From: Harmothoe impar
Lineage: Eukaryota; Annelida; Polychaeta; Phyllodocida; Polynoidae
Assembly: GCA_947462335.1 (NCBI GenBank)
Contig: OX381714.1
Location: 58,015,800 to 58,079,799 of the forward strand
Direction of reading: 5' to 3'
DNA: 64,000 nucleotides
In this document: positions 11,115 to 22,959 of the stretch, piece after piece
Layout: the number at the start of each line of letters is the position of its first letter
How positions within the stretch are numbered: position 1 is the stretch's first letter
Translations under genes and position numbers: made by a program
The notes under the pieces: model-generated
What the model saw: only the letters and a program-made list of their open reading frames with translations
Told to the model about the DNA's origin: nothing
Databases searched by the model: none

Positions 11115-12469
11115 CACATGCGTAGAACATGGTACTCCAGGGTTCACACTATTTTTCAGTCTCGGTTTTAACTGACAATTAACTGAGAAATAATCCTTTC
11201 ACCTGACAAGTTTAATAGCAGTTTAGTACCATTGATACCCATCATGTCCAAAATGGTCTCGTTCGAAAGATAAGTATGGTGTCATTAGGCTATGGGTGAT
11301 GATTATGATATCAGGTTCTACAGCTATCACGACTGCTGATACTATGGTATTAACCTTAGCAGACATGACTGATAAAATGTACCTGCAATAGTTGTCCTCC
11401 AAGAATTGTCCTCAAAGTTGTTCATAAAAAGTATACTTGCACTGTTATGCACTAGGAGTGGTTGGCATTTGCCTATGTTGATAAGGCCAAATAAAAAGAA
11501 AAGGTGTATTTCAGGTTACCTGATCCTACCTAGCAAAACAGGGCCGACCATAGACAATTTTATGTTGTTGTTGTTTTTTATTCGAGTTTTAGTTCATTTT
11601 GGGGCTATTTGTGTTGTTGCCGTCCAAGGGGACCGGCACTTAATACCAGGTTACCAGAGGTCTCTATCTGCTCTCTAACCAAAATGAGAGGCCATCATAA
11701 AAGAGTCACTTAACATAGGATCAGCTATAGATTGAGCGACCAGCTAGAGCCTCCGGCCACCCTACCGGCAGACGAGGACAGGTGTGGTCGACGCTGTTGC
11801 TATTGAGGCTATTTCAGAGTTTATTTGATAATGAGGCGAGTCATAGTCGAAATTTGTGAGTCTTTTTCTGGGTACCGGGTACTGTTTTGGCCAAAAAAAA
11901 GTTGAGAAAAATAATAATTTTAGAAAAAAAAAAAAAGTTTAGAAAAAATTAAGATTTGACCTACCCACCATAGATTTTCAGACCATGTAACTTGAAACAC
12001 ATCTTTTCTGGTTTGGCTTAACTACTATACCCAGTAAGCATGATAGGATACCAGTACTGCTGTAGTTGACATGGACACCTTATAATGATATATCAAGCGA
12101 ATGCCCCCCCCCCCCCATTCAATGTGAAGACCCCTCACAGATCATTACTCATGCGGTATACATATACTCAGCCATCCAACTGCTAAGTGTCTCAATAATC
12201 TTCTAGGTGTACATGTATCAAGTTCTATTGATACAATTGAGGACATTGCTATACTTTGCAGTTGGTAAGGCAGTTATCTAGCAAAGATGTATGGTAGCCA
12301 TCTTGAAATTTGGCAAAAATGCAATACTGGAGGGGCAGTCCATAAATGATGTCACGCTTTTTGGCCCTTTATAATAAATATCAATCAATAATCAAGTCTA
12401 GGCAATAATCTATAGGGCCTCTTGTCCAGTCCTTTGTAAAGGGTACTCTCCAGGCATAACACTTTCTTC
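11115..12469. other. gene-free sequence
   Basis: No supported gene. Poly-A and poly-C tracts occur at about 11920-11938 and 12102-12117. The 90-codon plus-strand frame at 11406-11678 shows no domain and begins at a non-ATG codon. Confidence 0.4.
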
Positions 12470-12950
12470 GATTGATTTTGATTGATTGATTGATTTGTTT
12501 AACGTCCAGACGTACATCAAGTACCTCACGGGACATCTCAAGTTGGCAAGGAGTCATCCACAAATAGTGGTAGTCTGCCTTGCAGTAGTAGGACAGATAT
12601 TTATATGCTGCTTGCCCAATACAGCAGTGACCGCATCTATGGATGATCGAATCTATGAAATGAATGACCGCATCTATGAGGTGAGGGAGAAAACCGCTAC
12701 CGGGGCACGTCCCCTACTCTTTTCGAAGGATAGGAAGTGTTCTTTTATTTGCCTGTTCCTACCCACCTTGGCTAGTACCATAGTAGGCAGGGCCAGACAA
12801 ACCACGGCCTTTGATATCTCAGACATGGTTCACTGAGGAGGAATCCCATGCCAGACCACCAGCAAGAAGGCCCGGGCCCGTGCATATGGGCAGCGGTTGC
12901 CAAACAGCTTACGTGACTGATCACAGCAGTAAGGCACGAGACCCCTCAAG
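12470..12950. repeat. dispersed repeat with (GATT)n and gtttaacgtcc motif
   Basis: A gattgattgattg run followed by tttaacgtcc, then a body with ggggcacgtcccctactctt. This arrangement recalls a non-coding dispersed family seen in many marine invertebrate genomes. The link is from memory and not tested. The 116-codon plus-strand frame inside is better explained as repeat-derived. Confidence 0.4.
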
Positions 12951-13400
12951 TTTTGTCGCCTTTTACCAATCCGCTCATTGGTATTATGGAAGGCTCCCAA
13001 TGAAGTTATTCTACTCCTTCATGCCCCCAACATGAAGGTCCCCGCTAACACAGGGACTTTCTTTGGAGTAATGAACCAGTCATGGCGTTATGAACCAGCT
13101 AGAAGGCTGTTTGCCCCCCCACCCTCCCCCCCGCTCCCAATAACATGGAACTTATTTCTATTTCAATCAAATCATGTTTCCTTTTATGTAAGATCAATGA
13201 CCAACTTCACACTTTAGAGACATAAAAGTGTGATTTCTTTTCAAAACGTGACATCATGCACATGCCAACCCCCCTCATCACGCTTTGTCACAGATTTCTG
13301 ACCCCCCCCCCCCCCCCCCGCCAAGGCCTGACATCAATTGTGGACGACCCCTGACATAAAAAAAAACATGGATGTTTTTTTAGAACAATTTAACTTTATT
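12951..13400. other. gene-free; C-rich tracts
   Basis: Poly-C tracts at about 13110-13135 and 13302-13319 and no coding signal. Confidence 0.4.
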
Positions 13401-13812
13401 TGGCGTTTTGTGAATTTACAATTACAATTTTTCCTTCGATATAAAATATCGGGTATCCATACATTCATTTTCTCTGGTTGTAATTATCTGATATTTCATT
13501 AGCGTTCAACATAGAGTATTAAAACATATTGTTCATAATATAGGAATGATTCACAACGTATGAGTACCGGTAGTTATCTATAAATCAATATATGTTTCTG
13601 ATTAAGACATTTTCATTTTATACTGCGCCAAACAAGTAAGGACGGAATTTCAGCGTGGCTGATGTTATATTCCACCCCTTTTTAGTAATAAAAACAAGTG
13701 ATTATCCAAAGTTTTAGTAACAATTAACTCGGATATATATATACAATGGTGAATTACTATTCACAAATGATTCATCACATTTACATACCGTACTACTAAA
13801 CGTATAGTGATC
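13401..13812 (-). other. probable LINE 3' untranslated region
   Basis: AT-rich sequence directly downstream of the RT frame. The 3' end of the element is not obvious. No other feature seen. Confidence 0.35.
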
Positions 13813-15436
13813 TTATATAAAATAGACCTTTGGTTTATACGCTATCAAACAACTACTTTGGATCATTTTTGTCATACAACTAGAATTGAACATTTTCAAA
13901 TACATTTTCTGTTTTTTTGGGATAGAATCCACCAGTAACTCTTTCATCTTTTTCTTAAACTGCGCAATATTTTCAATATTTTTGTATTGATTTTCCAGAT
14001 TGTTCCAGGACTTGGCTACAAAGACACAAAGCGACTTCTCATATGCGGCTGATTTGACATAATCATAATGTAACTGTGTATATTGACTTTGTCGTGTGTG
14101 ACGACATTTTTCCTTACAAAATTTAGCAATATCAGATCTCTTGAAACCTAGGACTCTTGCATGATATAGACGTCGTTCACATAACATGGGCAGCTTAGCC
14201 TCTTGGTGTACATATGTGGTAGAGCTAAGGACAGGTAGCTTAAGACAGTGCTTTAAGCATCTATTTTGAATCCGTTGAAGTTCAGCTAGTAGATCAACAT
14301 TAGCACCATTGTAAATAATATCGGCATAGTCTATAACTGGTAGAGCATAAGTTCTATAAATTAAAAGTAGAAGATTGGTAGGAACAAAGCGTTTCAATCT
14401 ACCTAGTAAACAGGACTTGAAACCCAATAGTTTTTTCATTTCTTTAACATGACTATTAAAAATTAACGCATAATCCAAGGTAATACCTAGATATTTAAAA
14501 GTAGGCACATATTTCAGTTTCTTTCCATTTACAGAGACTTCATGGGTAATCAAGTTGACCCGTTTATACTTTATTTTACTACAAAAATACACAGACTTAG
14601 TTTTGGCCTCATTCATGGTCAATTTGTTCTTTGACGACCAATCAGCGTATGAACGTAATCCTACTTCTAACCTAGGAATAATATCCTGTATAGTTTTCCC
14701 ATGTGAATATAATACCGTATCATCAGCATAAAGTAGACAGCCGACTCCATTTTGGGTTTGTGGAATGTCGTTTACATATAATAAAAATAATAACAGGCCA
14801 CAAATACTACGCTGTAATGCCAAGGGGGTCTGGAACTACATCATTTGCTACTACATATTGCGCTCTTTGACTTAAATAATTTTGAATTAATTCTAGGTTA
14901 TTTTTTCTGATACCGTACTGTTCTAATTTTTTTATAAGAATAGAGTGATTCACACAATCGAACGCCTTTTTGGTGTCAATGAAGGTAGCCACTATAACAA
15001 GCCCACTATTTCTTTTTTCTAAAATTTCTGATGTAAGTTTACTAATAGTATCTAAAGTAGAGCATGATTTACGGTACCCCCCCCCTTGAATATCTGTGAG
15101 AATTTTGGTTTTTTCTAAGTGATTAGTAATTTGTGTGTGAATAATTCTTTCAAGTACTTTACCAGGAATAGGGAGTTGACTTATTGGCCTATAATTAAAA
15201 ACGCTATTTAAATCACCTGACTTAGGGAGAGGGGTCACCTTGGCTACCTTCCATACTACCGGTATACACTGAGTATTTACAACCATACTTAGGATTTTCG
15301 AGAACCGTCCCAACATACATATAGCAGCATCACGAAAAACTCTAGAAGAAATATTTTCCAAGCAAGAAGACTTGTTTGTATTGAGTTGAAGTAAGACCTT
15401 TCTTACAATGTCTTCTGTAATTTGAAAATCCTTCAT
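13813..15436 (-). pseudogene. degenerate 5'-truncated LINE reverse transcriptase
   Basis: Two overlapping minus-strand frames encode successive parts of one non-LTR reverse transcriptase. The upstream frame (15436-14807) has the fingers and palm block, with NYRPISQLP, a KVLERIIH helix and the first catalytic aspartate in FIDTKKAFDCVNH. The downstream frame (14823-13813) has LLFLLYVND, the catalytic box YADDTVLYS and a thumb/C-terminal region. The frames switch at about 14807-14823, inside the normally conserved GxPQGS-x-LGP block, which is mutated. No endonuclease lies upstream, where an in-frame stop occurs within about 30 bp. The family looks Jockey/CR1-like. It is not functional as it stands. 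Confidence 0.88.
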
Positions 15437-15465
15437 ACTCTCGTTACATCTTTGACCTTCAAAAT

Positions 15466-16048
15466 TTCAATCACCAACATCCTATGAGCCTCAGCCAATT
15501 TGGGCCCTATGTTAGCAAAAAAAGTATTGATAAACATTGGAACCTCCTCCTTTTCAATCTGAACATTCACATCGTTCTTCAAAATAATGTTTTGTTTCTT
15601 TTTACCCAGGTATTAACCTTCTCATGGCTCCCCACAAAATGCAGTGGGTCTACCTTACTACGAGGTTGATGTAAGGATTGTTCACCATTGAGAATTAAAT
15701 AGAAACCAACCATGTGTATATCTTATGAGTTAATGGTAAAAGGTACAACTTTTATGCCTAAATGGAATCTATAACCCACTGAATTCGAATTTTGACCCAA
15801 TAGATTAATTCCACTGCCCAAGAAACATATTTCTGAAATATTACACTATATTCCTATTATGATACAGATAGCATTTATTAATACAGTTAGCAGTTGGAGG
15901 GTTGACTGCTAACGGGGTCTGGGGTGGTGGTCTAGTCCCGAAAAAATCTCAAACTACAATTTGACTTATAGGTGAGGTTTTCCAAAAGTTCAAAAGCATT
16001 TAACTATAAGTTGATCTTTTCCCTCCTTAACTCCAATTCGACTTAGGG
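15466..16048. other. gene-free sequence
   Basis: No supported feature between the LINE relic and the next MITE. Confidence 0.4.
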
Positions 16049-16259
16049 TAGATTCACCCTAAGTCGGACACATACCCTGAGACAAACAGTGAAATTTGAG
16101 GTTATTTATGTACTCTACTACTTTTAGTGCTTGTTTTTTTGGAAAGAATAACATTTAAACTTTACTATTCTTCACAAATGAAGGGCTTAAAATGCTTGAA
16201 TAACCACAAAATCAGGTGTCCGTCTCAAGGTATGTGTGTCTGACTCCAGGTGAATCTAT
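16049..16259. mobile_element. MITE with GATTCACC ends
   Basis: Ends TAGATTCACCCTAAGTC and CCAGGTGAATCTA form an inverted pair. Inner phrases ggacacataccctgagac and gtctcaaggtatgtgtgtc continue the symmetry. Boundaries are approximate and a TA duplication is likely. It sits about 30 bp downstream of the GPCR gene's final stop. Confidence 0.7.
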
Positions 16260-16289
16260 GCTATAGGCAACGGTAGTCTACTTGAGAAC

Positions 16290-17276
16290 TTAAAACAAAT
16301 TGGGCATTTGACCCACTGAGCCTGGAGTAAATAGTTTCCTCACATACCCCCTGAATTTGCTACTTTTCCCTGCGTAAATGAAAGGGTTGATCCACCTATT
16401 CACTCGTCATACAGAAGAAGCAACTCTGACAGTCATTGGATGAAGATCCTCCGGGAGATTATTAACAAGTATGGTAAGAAGAACAAGGGTCAGATTGCAG
16501 GTGACGTAGACAACCAGAACATTCAGCATGACTTTAGTGATCTTATAATCTGGTGCTGGAGCTGGAGCTGGAACTGGAATATGATGGGGATTGGCAGCTG
16601 CTATGCTGCGACTTTTCTTCCAAGCCACAAGCCCAATTTTGATGTAAACCCCTACAGTGGCCGGAATAAGGATGAGGAAAGGAAAACCAAGGATCACCTT
16701 GGCAATAAAATGCATGCTGTAGTTTACATCACAGACCTTTCCTTCAGGGTCAACCAGGAGATAATACCTGTAGCCAAGACCAAAATCAGCCATGACGAAG
16801 ATGATGGTAAACCCCCATATAGCGTAAACTATGTTGGTTGCCTTCTTGACTGGTACCAAAGAGTGGTATTCTAAACTGTGAGTGATGTAGATAAGTCTAT
16901 CTACTGCAATCACAAAAAGTGTGATAACATTAAGCATCGCTGACACATTGGTAATCAGTAGGTGTATAAAGCAAGAGATTTTCCATCCAGTTCCAGCTAC
17001 AAAGTGTCCCACACTTATTATACGGAGCGGTAAAGAAGCAGCATAAATGAGGTCTGCCAGAGTGAGGCAAGCTATGAAGATGTTATTGGAGGTTTCAAGC
17101 AGGTTATTTTTGGCGAGGATGAATAGAGTGATACCATTGGTGAAGACCACTAGCAACGTGTCCACAGCATCCCACACCAAAAACACCCATGCAAATGAAA
17201 GCCAACAGGAGTTATTGTCGCTGCAGTCTGTTGAATTGGTCTCGCTGTAGTCGGTTGAATTCATGGAAATATTCAT
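16290..17276 (-). pseudogene. class A (rhodopsin-family) GPCR with in-frame TGA in TM7
   Basis: A single-exon minus-strand gene. The best start is the ATG at 17276, because the longer open frame upstream begins at TTG. It predicts a short N-terminus with three or four N-glycosylation sites, then seven hydrophobic segments. Landmarks are N47 in TM1, LADL with D75 in TM2, C102 and C182 as the likely TM3-ECL2 disulphide, DRL at 126-128 in place of DRY, W154 in TM4, and prolines in TM5. Intracellular loop 3 holds an Ala-Pro run. TM6 lacks the usual CWxP. After codon 289 a TGA (16407-16409) interrupts TM7. The same frame then continues for 38 codons with WINPFIY (the NPxxY motif) and helix 8, ending in TAA at 16290. 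The CHS-like phrase after DRL recalls melatonin-receptor-like GPCRs only weakly, so I assign no ligand. Confidence 0.85.
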
Positions 17277-18064
17277 CTTGTTAAGTAAGTGTTGGATACT
17301 TAGCAAGTAAACATCTAAGTCCTGTGAAGATTGAAATGTTCTTTACTGGGGTGACCTTGAAAACATGTCTTGTCATTCATTCAGTACAGGAAGCCAAACT
17401 CCCCAAGCACAAAAGGTGCAAAGTGTAACCCACTACAACTATATAGTTCTTAGCTTTCACAGAAGGTGGAAGCACAGGTATTATCAACTCAGGTCTCTGT
17501 CTACCACAGTAGGTTGTTGGGGGTGCAGAGGGGTCTCCCCCTGAGGTCAGAAAGTCGCCGAAATTAAGGGGTCCACGTCACAAAGTCGCTTTTTGGACCC
17601 TTCTGCAGGCACATTGTTGGATGTACAGGATAGAGGTCTAACTAATGTATCGAATATCGACTCTGGAGAGAATGGATTTGTATCTATGTGTAATATAATA
17701 ATTCTTCAGGACTCGTTCCCAATGGCATTCAGCCTCAGGCAGATGCTGCTTGTCCGTCTGCTCCCATCATGAGCATTGGCTCTGCAGAAACTGAATTCTA
17801 AGTCCTTAAGCCTGCCACATGCCAGAATGTGGCGGAAAAAAGTTTTACCGAGCAATCTACTGCATGCAAATGCCCTGTTGCTTACGGTGACAGATATAGG
17901 CCCGGAGTATCAGTCTCTGTGTATGGTGTTAGGATGCATGCCTATCTTGTGATCTTCTTCTGCTTCTGAAAGAAAGGCCACCACTCAGTGATGATTGTAA
18001 ATTTATGTAAATTAGGCTACATCTCCTAATAGGACTTTTAGGACTATAAATGACCAAAACAATA
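17277..18064. other. gene-free; fragment of 'gtcgccgaaattaagg' repeat
   Basis: At about 17520-17608 lies a short repeat (tgcagaggggtc...gtcgccgaaattaagg...cttctgcag). Longer relatives are at 22226-22430 and 58320-58525. No other feature seen. Confidence 0.5.
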
Positions 18065-18334
18065 TTACCGTAAATTCCCGCGTATTACCCGCATCTCGCA
18101 TGTAACCCACACCCTGGCTTTTAGAGAATTCTATTACCCATACTGGGTGTCTGAGTGCTTCTAGGAAAAAAAACTCGTATAACCCACACCTAGAGTTTTG
18201 GGAAATAAGAATTCTACTGAGAGGTTGTAATCCACAATTACAGGTGTTACCTGATTAACTTCAGATACCATCACCTAACACCATTTAAACTAACCATTTC
18301 AATGACCATATAGGAGCAGCTCACCCTCTTATAA

Positions 18335-18657
18335 GGAGTGGTCATTTTTTAACAACAGGGGTCGGTGGATTTTCGCGCGAGTGGGTCAAAAAAATGTTGG
18401 TTTCCCCCCCCCCCCACAGGAGGGGTCGACATTTTTTCAGTCCCCCTCCCCCAGGCAGGTTGAAATTCAGCGCGGCCGACCCCTTTGAGCTATAATATGC
18501 AGGCTTCTTCACTAAAAAGGGGTGCAATTTTTTTGGTCACCCCCTAAAGAGGGATCCAAATTTATTTGGTCCCCCCCTTCAAGGGGTCCAAATGTTTTTG
18601 GTCCCCCCCCCCCAAATCCACCACCCCCCCCCCTGTTGTTAAAGAATGACCACTCCC
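18335..18657. mobile_element. poly-G MITE, TAA target duplication
   Basis: Starts GGAGTGGTCATTTTTTAAC (one G shorter than relatives) and ends TGACCACTCCC, with TAA at 18332-18334 and 18658-18660. The G/C-run arms and the caaaaaaatg-type phrases match the copy at 6395-6700. Open frames on both strands are by-products of homopolymers. Confidence 0.88.
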
Positions 18658-18660
18658 TAA

Positions 18661-20235
18661 CATCAACAATCTCAGACATCAGAGGTTTACAGTGGTCATT
18701 AATGATGGACAGAGGGCCCTGGAGGTGATAAATCTGACCACAGGACATTTAGGGGGGCTTCCACTCTGAGGTATGTACGTTCTCTTAATAATCCTCTGCA
18801 GTTTTACCATTAAAATTCGCTAAATCCCCCGGTATTAACTATACCTGGCTCAAACGGCCAGGGGTATATAGAGGGTGTGGTGGTGTGACCGCCAAAGCAA
18901 CTTAGTATCATATGCTGTGGGGATGTGGGGGGGGGGGGGGGGGGGGGTGTGATTACCAGGAGATGCTGTGGATAGTGGGGGAGGAGGGGCAGTATGGTAG
19001 GTAGGTCAAGCAACAGCCATAATCCCGGGTCTGTATGTGTCACAGTGCTGAACAACCCAAAGGAAATAATTCATTACTCACCAAGGAAACGTGTTACAAT
19101 ATCATATGACATATCACAGGTAAGAAGAGGACTGTTCCTTCTATTTCTGACCCGTATGTAGGTGTCAGGGCAATAGGTTCTGAGATATTAATTGGTAAAA
19201 TAATACCCTGTACTGACAGGTAGACAGGTAGATTGGAACGGTTTCTAACGGGGAGGCACTGGTGCTACCTACACAGAAATCATGGGTCAATCATTAAAAT
19301 TGTCATTTTTGTTTGTAGTATCCTATATATATAGACTCTCCTGACAGAGCAGATTTTGTAGTTATCTTATTTTACTTTCTGACACAACAGTTACCATATA
19401 AAACTATTCGTGATGAAATGACATCACTTTCACAGGCAATTTATATGGTCAAGTACCCCCTAACCCCCCCCCCCCCCCAAAAAAAAACAAAAACCCACCA
19501 CTAGGTAGAATAGATATTTCTGTGTAATATTCTTTTAGTATGGTATAAAAGTATCCTGGCGAAAATTGGCTAATGGGCTTCTCCTAGAGCTTGTATATTA
19601 TACCTGTATGGCCCTGTTCTTGGTAATATTCATAGGGAATTTGATATTTTTAAGTAGAAACTAAACCCCTGTTCTGAGTATGGGTCTCATATTATTTAAT
19701 TCTGAGAACAGCTGGTGAATCAAGGAAATATTCTCCAATTGAGAAGGATATTCGTACAGCATACCTTAGTGGAGCTCTAGTTGTAAATGCCCTCATAGTG
19801 AGTGGGGCAGTACACAGCACTACCACGCAGGCAGGCAGAAAGTGGCAGGTTGGGTATAGCAACTTATTTTTTTCAAAAAAACATATAAAATGCTCTGTTT
19901 ATTATAGATGAATAATGTTTGCAATTCCTTACTCTAGTTGATCTCCTGCAGATATTGTATACTTCGTGATGGATTTCACTAATTTTATCGAAATGTCCTG
20001 TCCTACCTAAGTATGGGGAGGTATGACTAACAAAAGTGCTACCTGCCCTCATAGTGGGGGGAGGCGGGTAAGGTAGGATTGGCTGGATTGCCAGACCTAG
20101 GGAGGGGTCATTTTTGATAAAGTGATTTCTTAAATAGAAAAATACAAAAACCCTCGTATTACCACCACCTATAGGCTTTGGGGAAATCCTATAGGCCTAA
20201 CCTGCACTGGCGGTTAACATACTGCCCACGTGTTG
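18661..20235. other. gene-free sequence inside the possible 2.2-kb element
   Basis: Contains poly-G (18926-18948) and poly-C (19465-19480) tracts and a gtgggg-rich stretch near 18960-18990. No exon-like segment or RNA gene recognised. Confidence 0.4.
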
Positions 20236-20662
20236 TACGCGGGAATTTACGGTACATTGAATATGGTAATCCTATTTGCTAAAAAGAGTCAAAACTCTGG
20301 AGTCAATATTTGCTTATTGTATTGCCAACGGAAATTATTCATAGTTTCAAATATTTTAGCACTTGTGTAAATACAATATATATGTAGCCAAGAGACTTTA
20401 GGCCTACCTTTGATTTGATTCCTCCTATGTATAGTTGGTTTGACAATTGGATAATCCAAAGGTTGGTACAGCCTTCTGAATGCTTTCTGCTCTTATGCAC
20501 GAAGGTGTGTGTTATAACTGCTGAATGTCGACTGTCGCAGTCTGCGCTGGCTGCTATGGCGACATACTGATCACTACAGAGAACTGTCAGGATTGCCACT
20601 CCTACACCGTATAGCATCACTCTCACAGCAGAGGCTTGGATAGACTACAAATGCCCATCCAT

Positions 20663-21114
20663 CCCAGGGGGGGGGGGGGCACTTGGTATATTTTGTACAC
20701 ACAGGTGTGCGGCTGGGAAGGGTACTTTTTGATCAAAATACCCCTCACCAAGGGTCTGCTTTTCACCAAAGTCCCCCTCACCAAGGGTCAATTTTCACCA
20801 AAATCCCCCTCACCAAGGGTTACTTTTTCGGAGATTTCAACAAAATCCCCCAAAAAAGGGTCACATTTTGCCAAAATTCTTCGCTACAAGGATCACTTTC
20901 GACCAAAATTCTTACACCAATGGCGACTCCTCGGGTAAAATAGCTAAAACCTAGGCACTTTTGTCCAAAATCCCCCTCAGCAAGGGTCACTTTTGACCAA
21001 AATCCCCCTCACCATGGGTCACTTGTGCCCAAAATCCCCCTCACCAAGGGTAAGGGTTGTCAAAGGGCCAGCCGCACACCCGTTTTCAAAAAAAAATTGA
21101 GTGCCCCCCACGGG
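20663..21114. mobile_element. hAT-type MITE with internal tandem repeat and 8-bp target duplication
   Basis: Inverted ends CCCAGGGGGG... and ...CCCCCCACGGG are flanked by the 8-bp duplication CCATCCAT (20655-20662, 21115-21122), as expected for hAT elements. Subterminal ggtgtgcggctgg and ccagccgcacacc continue the symmetry. The middle is an array of about ten imperfect units of roughly 32 bp built on aaatccccctcaccaagggt. It encodes nothing. The reading frames through it are spurious. Confidence 0.85.
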
Positions 21115-21169
21115 CCATCCATGGAGAGTGCTGTCAATGTGAAGCCTCACAGTGCCTCACAGGTAACAT

Positions 21170-21315
21170 CCCAGCTAACAATAAAACGTTATTTTACGTC
21201 AAAATAACGTTTTATATTTTACACAACGTTATGTCATAATAAGCCTTAGAAAAACGTTGACATATAACATAATATAACGTTATAAAATGGTGTATAACGT
21301 TATTTGTTCACTGGG
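21170..21315. mobile_element. 146-bp MITE, CCCAGCTAACA ends and AACGTT array
   Basis: Second copy of the family at 10605-10751, with ends CCCAGCTAACA and TGTTCACTGGG and six or more AACGTT palindromes inside. The ends match the consensus CCCAGYDAACA shared with the 13.9-kb element at 41335-55205. Confidence 0.85.
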
Positions 21316-21319
21316 TTCC

Positions 21320-21815
21320 CATTTTGTTGGGGGACGTAAAACGTTGCCCAGTCTTGACGTAGCACAAAAAAAATCTTGATTATGATAAGGTGAGGTATAA
21401 GTGAGTGCCTAAATAAGTTAATACTCTCAGATGAATCGATAAATATATTTATCTTGGTGTATAGCCTGCTAAGGAAACTGACAAAAGCTTTAATTGGCTA
21501 CAATCAGGAATTCCCAAGACTTTCCCATATCCAAACGACTTTTTACGTCCTCCCAAAAAATGGCGGCCGATTCTGCGCACAGCGCCCCCTACAGCCTTAG
21601 TTGACTCGGAGAATCTCCATTGGGGGTTGGGGCTCCCCCAACCAGCTTTAAACATTGGATCTTAAATTTGAATCATATAAAAAGGTAGTTTTGAGGCCAC
21701 TCTAGTTATGATTGGGGGCCTGTGGGGCCTTCAGCTCACAAAACTGCCTTCAGCCCACAAAAGAGAATTATTTTGTTGGGTAAAGGCTTTCACTCGGCCT
21801 TCAGCCCACAAAACC
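21320..21815. other. gene-free sequence
   Basis: No gene supported. The minus-strand frame at 21449-21655 begins at a non-ATG codon and shows no domain. Confidence 0.4.
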
Positions 21816-21980
21816 AGGATGCCAGGTAAAACACTGTTAGCCCACTGGAATATCCCATGACAAATACCTTGGACCAATTATACATGATATGTTGCCTGTG
21901 AATAAGACCTCGCGAGCACCTCGCAACATCATGGTATCAGGTGTCCTGTAATCATATGGCTGTCAGTAAGAAAAGGTGAG
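21816..21980. repeat. dispersed repeat, uninterrupted copy
   Basis: Matches the halves of 6284-6755 without the MITE. The junction reads gagcacctcgcaacatcat here and gagcaactta/ttacgacatcat around the MITE there. Confidence 0.85.
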
Positions 21981-22225
21981 GCTCCACTAGCCGGTTTTTA
22001 TTTACAAATCGGGGCTATTCTCACGAATCTGACTTAGTTGTATACTATAACATTGCCAAGGCTATGTAAGACCATTTAGGTCCCGATTTTGAAATCAAGG
22101 CCGACTTTGGCTCCCGATGTATGCATTTGGTTACTTTTGCATTGCACTGCCAATGGAAACGTCTCCAGTCACTCTGCCTGTCACGCAGCTGTATTCTTTA
22201 GTCAGCTTTGGAGTACTCACTGGGG

Positions 22226-22430
22226 GTGCAGAGGGGGTCGGGAGAGGGGGCCCCCCCCTCAGGTCAGAAAGTCGCCGAAATTAAGGCCCCCAGGCCACAA
22301 GGTGGTCTTTTTAGACCCTTTATCTTATAATCAAATTTTTGCAAAAGTCGCCAGGTCGCTTAAATTATTGCCCCAGGTCGAAAAGTCGCCTGGAAAACGG
22401 CCCAGGTCGCCGAAAACCCCTCTGCAGTCA
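22226..22430. repeat. 'gtcgcc' palindromic dispersed repeat
   Basis: Begins tgcagagggggtc and ends cccctctgcag, with gtcgccgaaattaagg, gtcgccaggtcgc and aaaagtcgcctgg phrases inside. Related sequence lies at 17520-17608 and 58320-58525. Probably a small non-autonomous transposon. Exact ends uncertain. Confidence 0.65.
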
Positions 22431-22959
22431 CCTCACTTGGTTATATAAATGGATACTCACTGAATCCATTGCATATTCCCCCCATATTATGAGTATCTTA
22501 GAACTGTGGACTCACTCATAATAGTACAGCAAGGTTTCAGCCTACATGGAGAGAGATGCAGTAGAAGGCTAGGAGATGGATCTAGGCGGTTGTAAAGCGA
22601 GAGAGAGAGAGGCAATAGTAGTGAATAGAAATGTGAAACATGTCTTTGGATGGACAGGGAATGAGGGCAGGACATGTCTCAAAGAATATACAAGGAGGGG
22701 GGATGGATGTTTCATAAATCATCAAGGTTATACATTGAGAGAGGGCAGCAGGAGGGCAGGAGACATCTTTAGGAGGTTATACAGAGAGAAGGATGCAGAA
22801 GAAGGATATGTCAAGGAGGTTGCACAGCAATGGAGGAAGTTGTCCCATGTCTCTGAGAGGCTGTACAGGAAGAATGAGTCCATCGGGTGAGTGTAGGACA
22901 TGTGTGTGGGAGGTTGGCTCATAAAGGGGGAGGCAGTAGAGATTAGTATATATAATATA
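22431..22959. other. purine-rich non-coding stretch
   Basis: Dominated by gagaggatg/gagggcagga phrases between about 22545 and 22930, with long frames on both strands as a consequence. The plus-strand 104-codon frame (22576-22890) shows degenerate repetition (rrlyre-like) and no domain. I do not call it a gene. Confidence 0.45.

Larger units (their letters stand above)
18065..20254. mobile_element. possible 2.2-kb element with CCGTAAATTCCCGCG ends
   Basis: The string ccgtaaattcccgcg at about 18069 and its complement cgcgggaatttacgg at about 20239 are in opposite orientation and each flanked by TA. The interior holds a nested poly-G MITE and no coding frame that I can support. The pair may bound one element or be two solo ends. 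Shorter relatives occur at 26640-26852 and, as a single end, at 63612. Confidence 0.5.

Noticed and set aside
12486..13035. 116- and 74-codon plus-strand frames
   Set aside because: They lie in a dispersed repeat beginning with a (gatt)n run; no domain and no splice context.
18522..18748. Gly- or Pro-rich frames in poly-G MITEs
   Set aside because: They come from G and C homopolymers inside the MITE arms.
20339..20626. 95-codon minus-strand frame with a hydrophobic start
   Set aside because: The hydrophobic segment is short and no signal peptide cleavage pattern, domain or splice sites support it.
22576..22922. Arg/Glu-rich plus-strand frame and its antisense
   Set aside because: Purine-biased low-complexity sequence with repeated gagagg phrases; composition explains the open frames.
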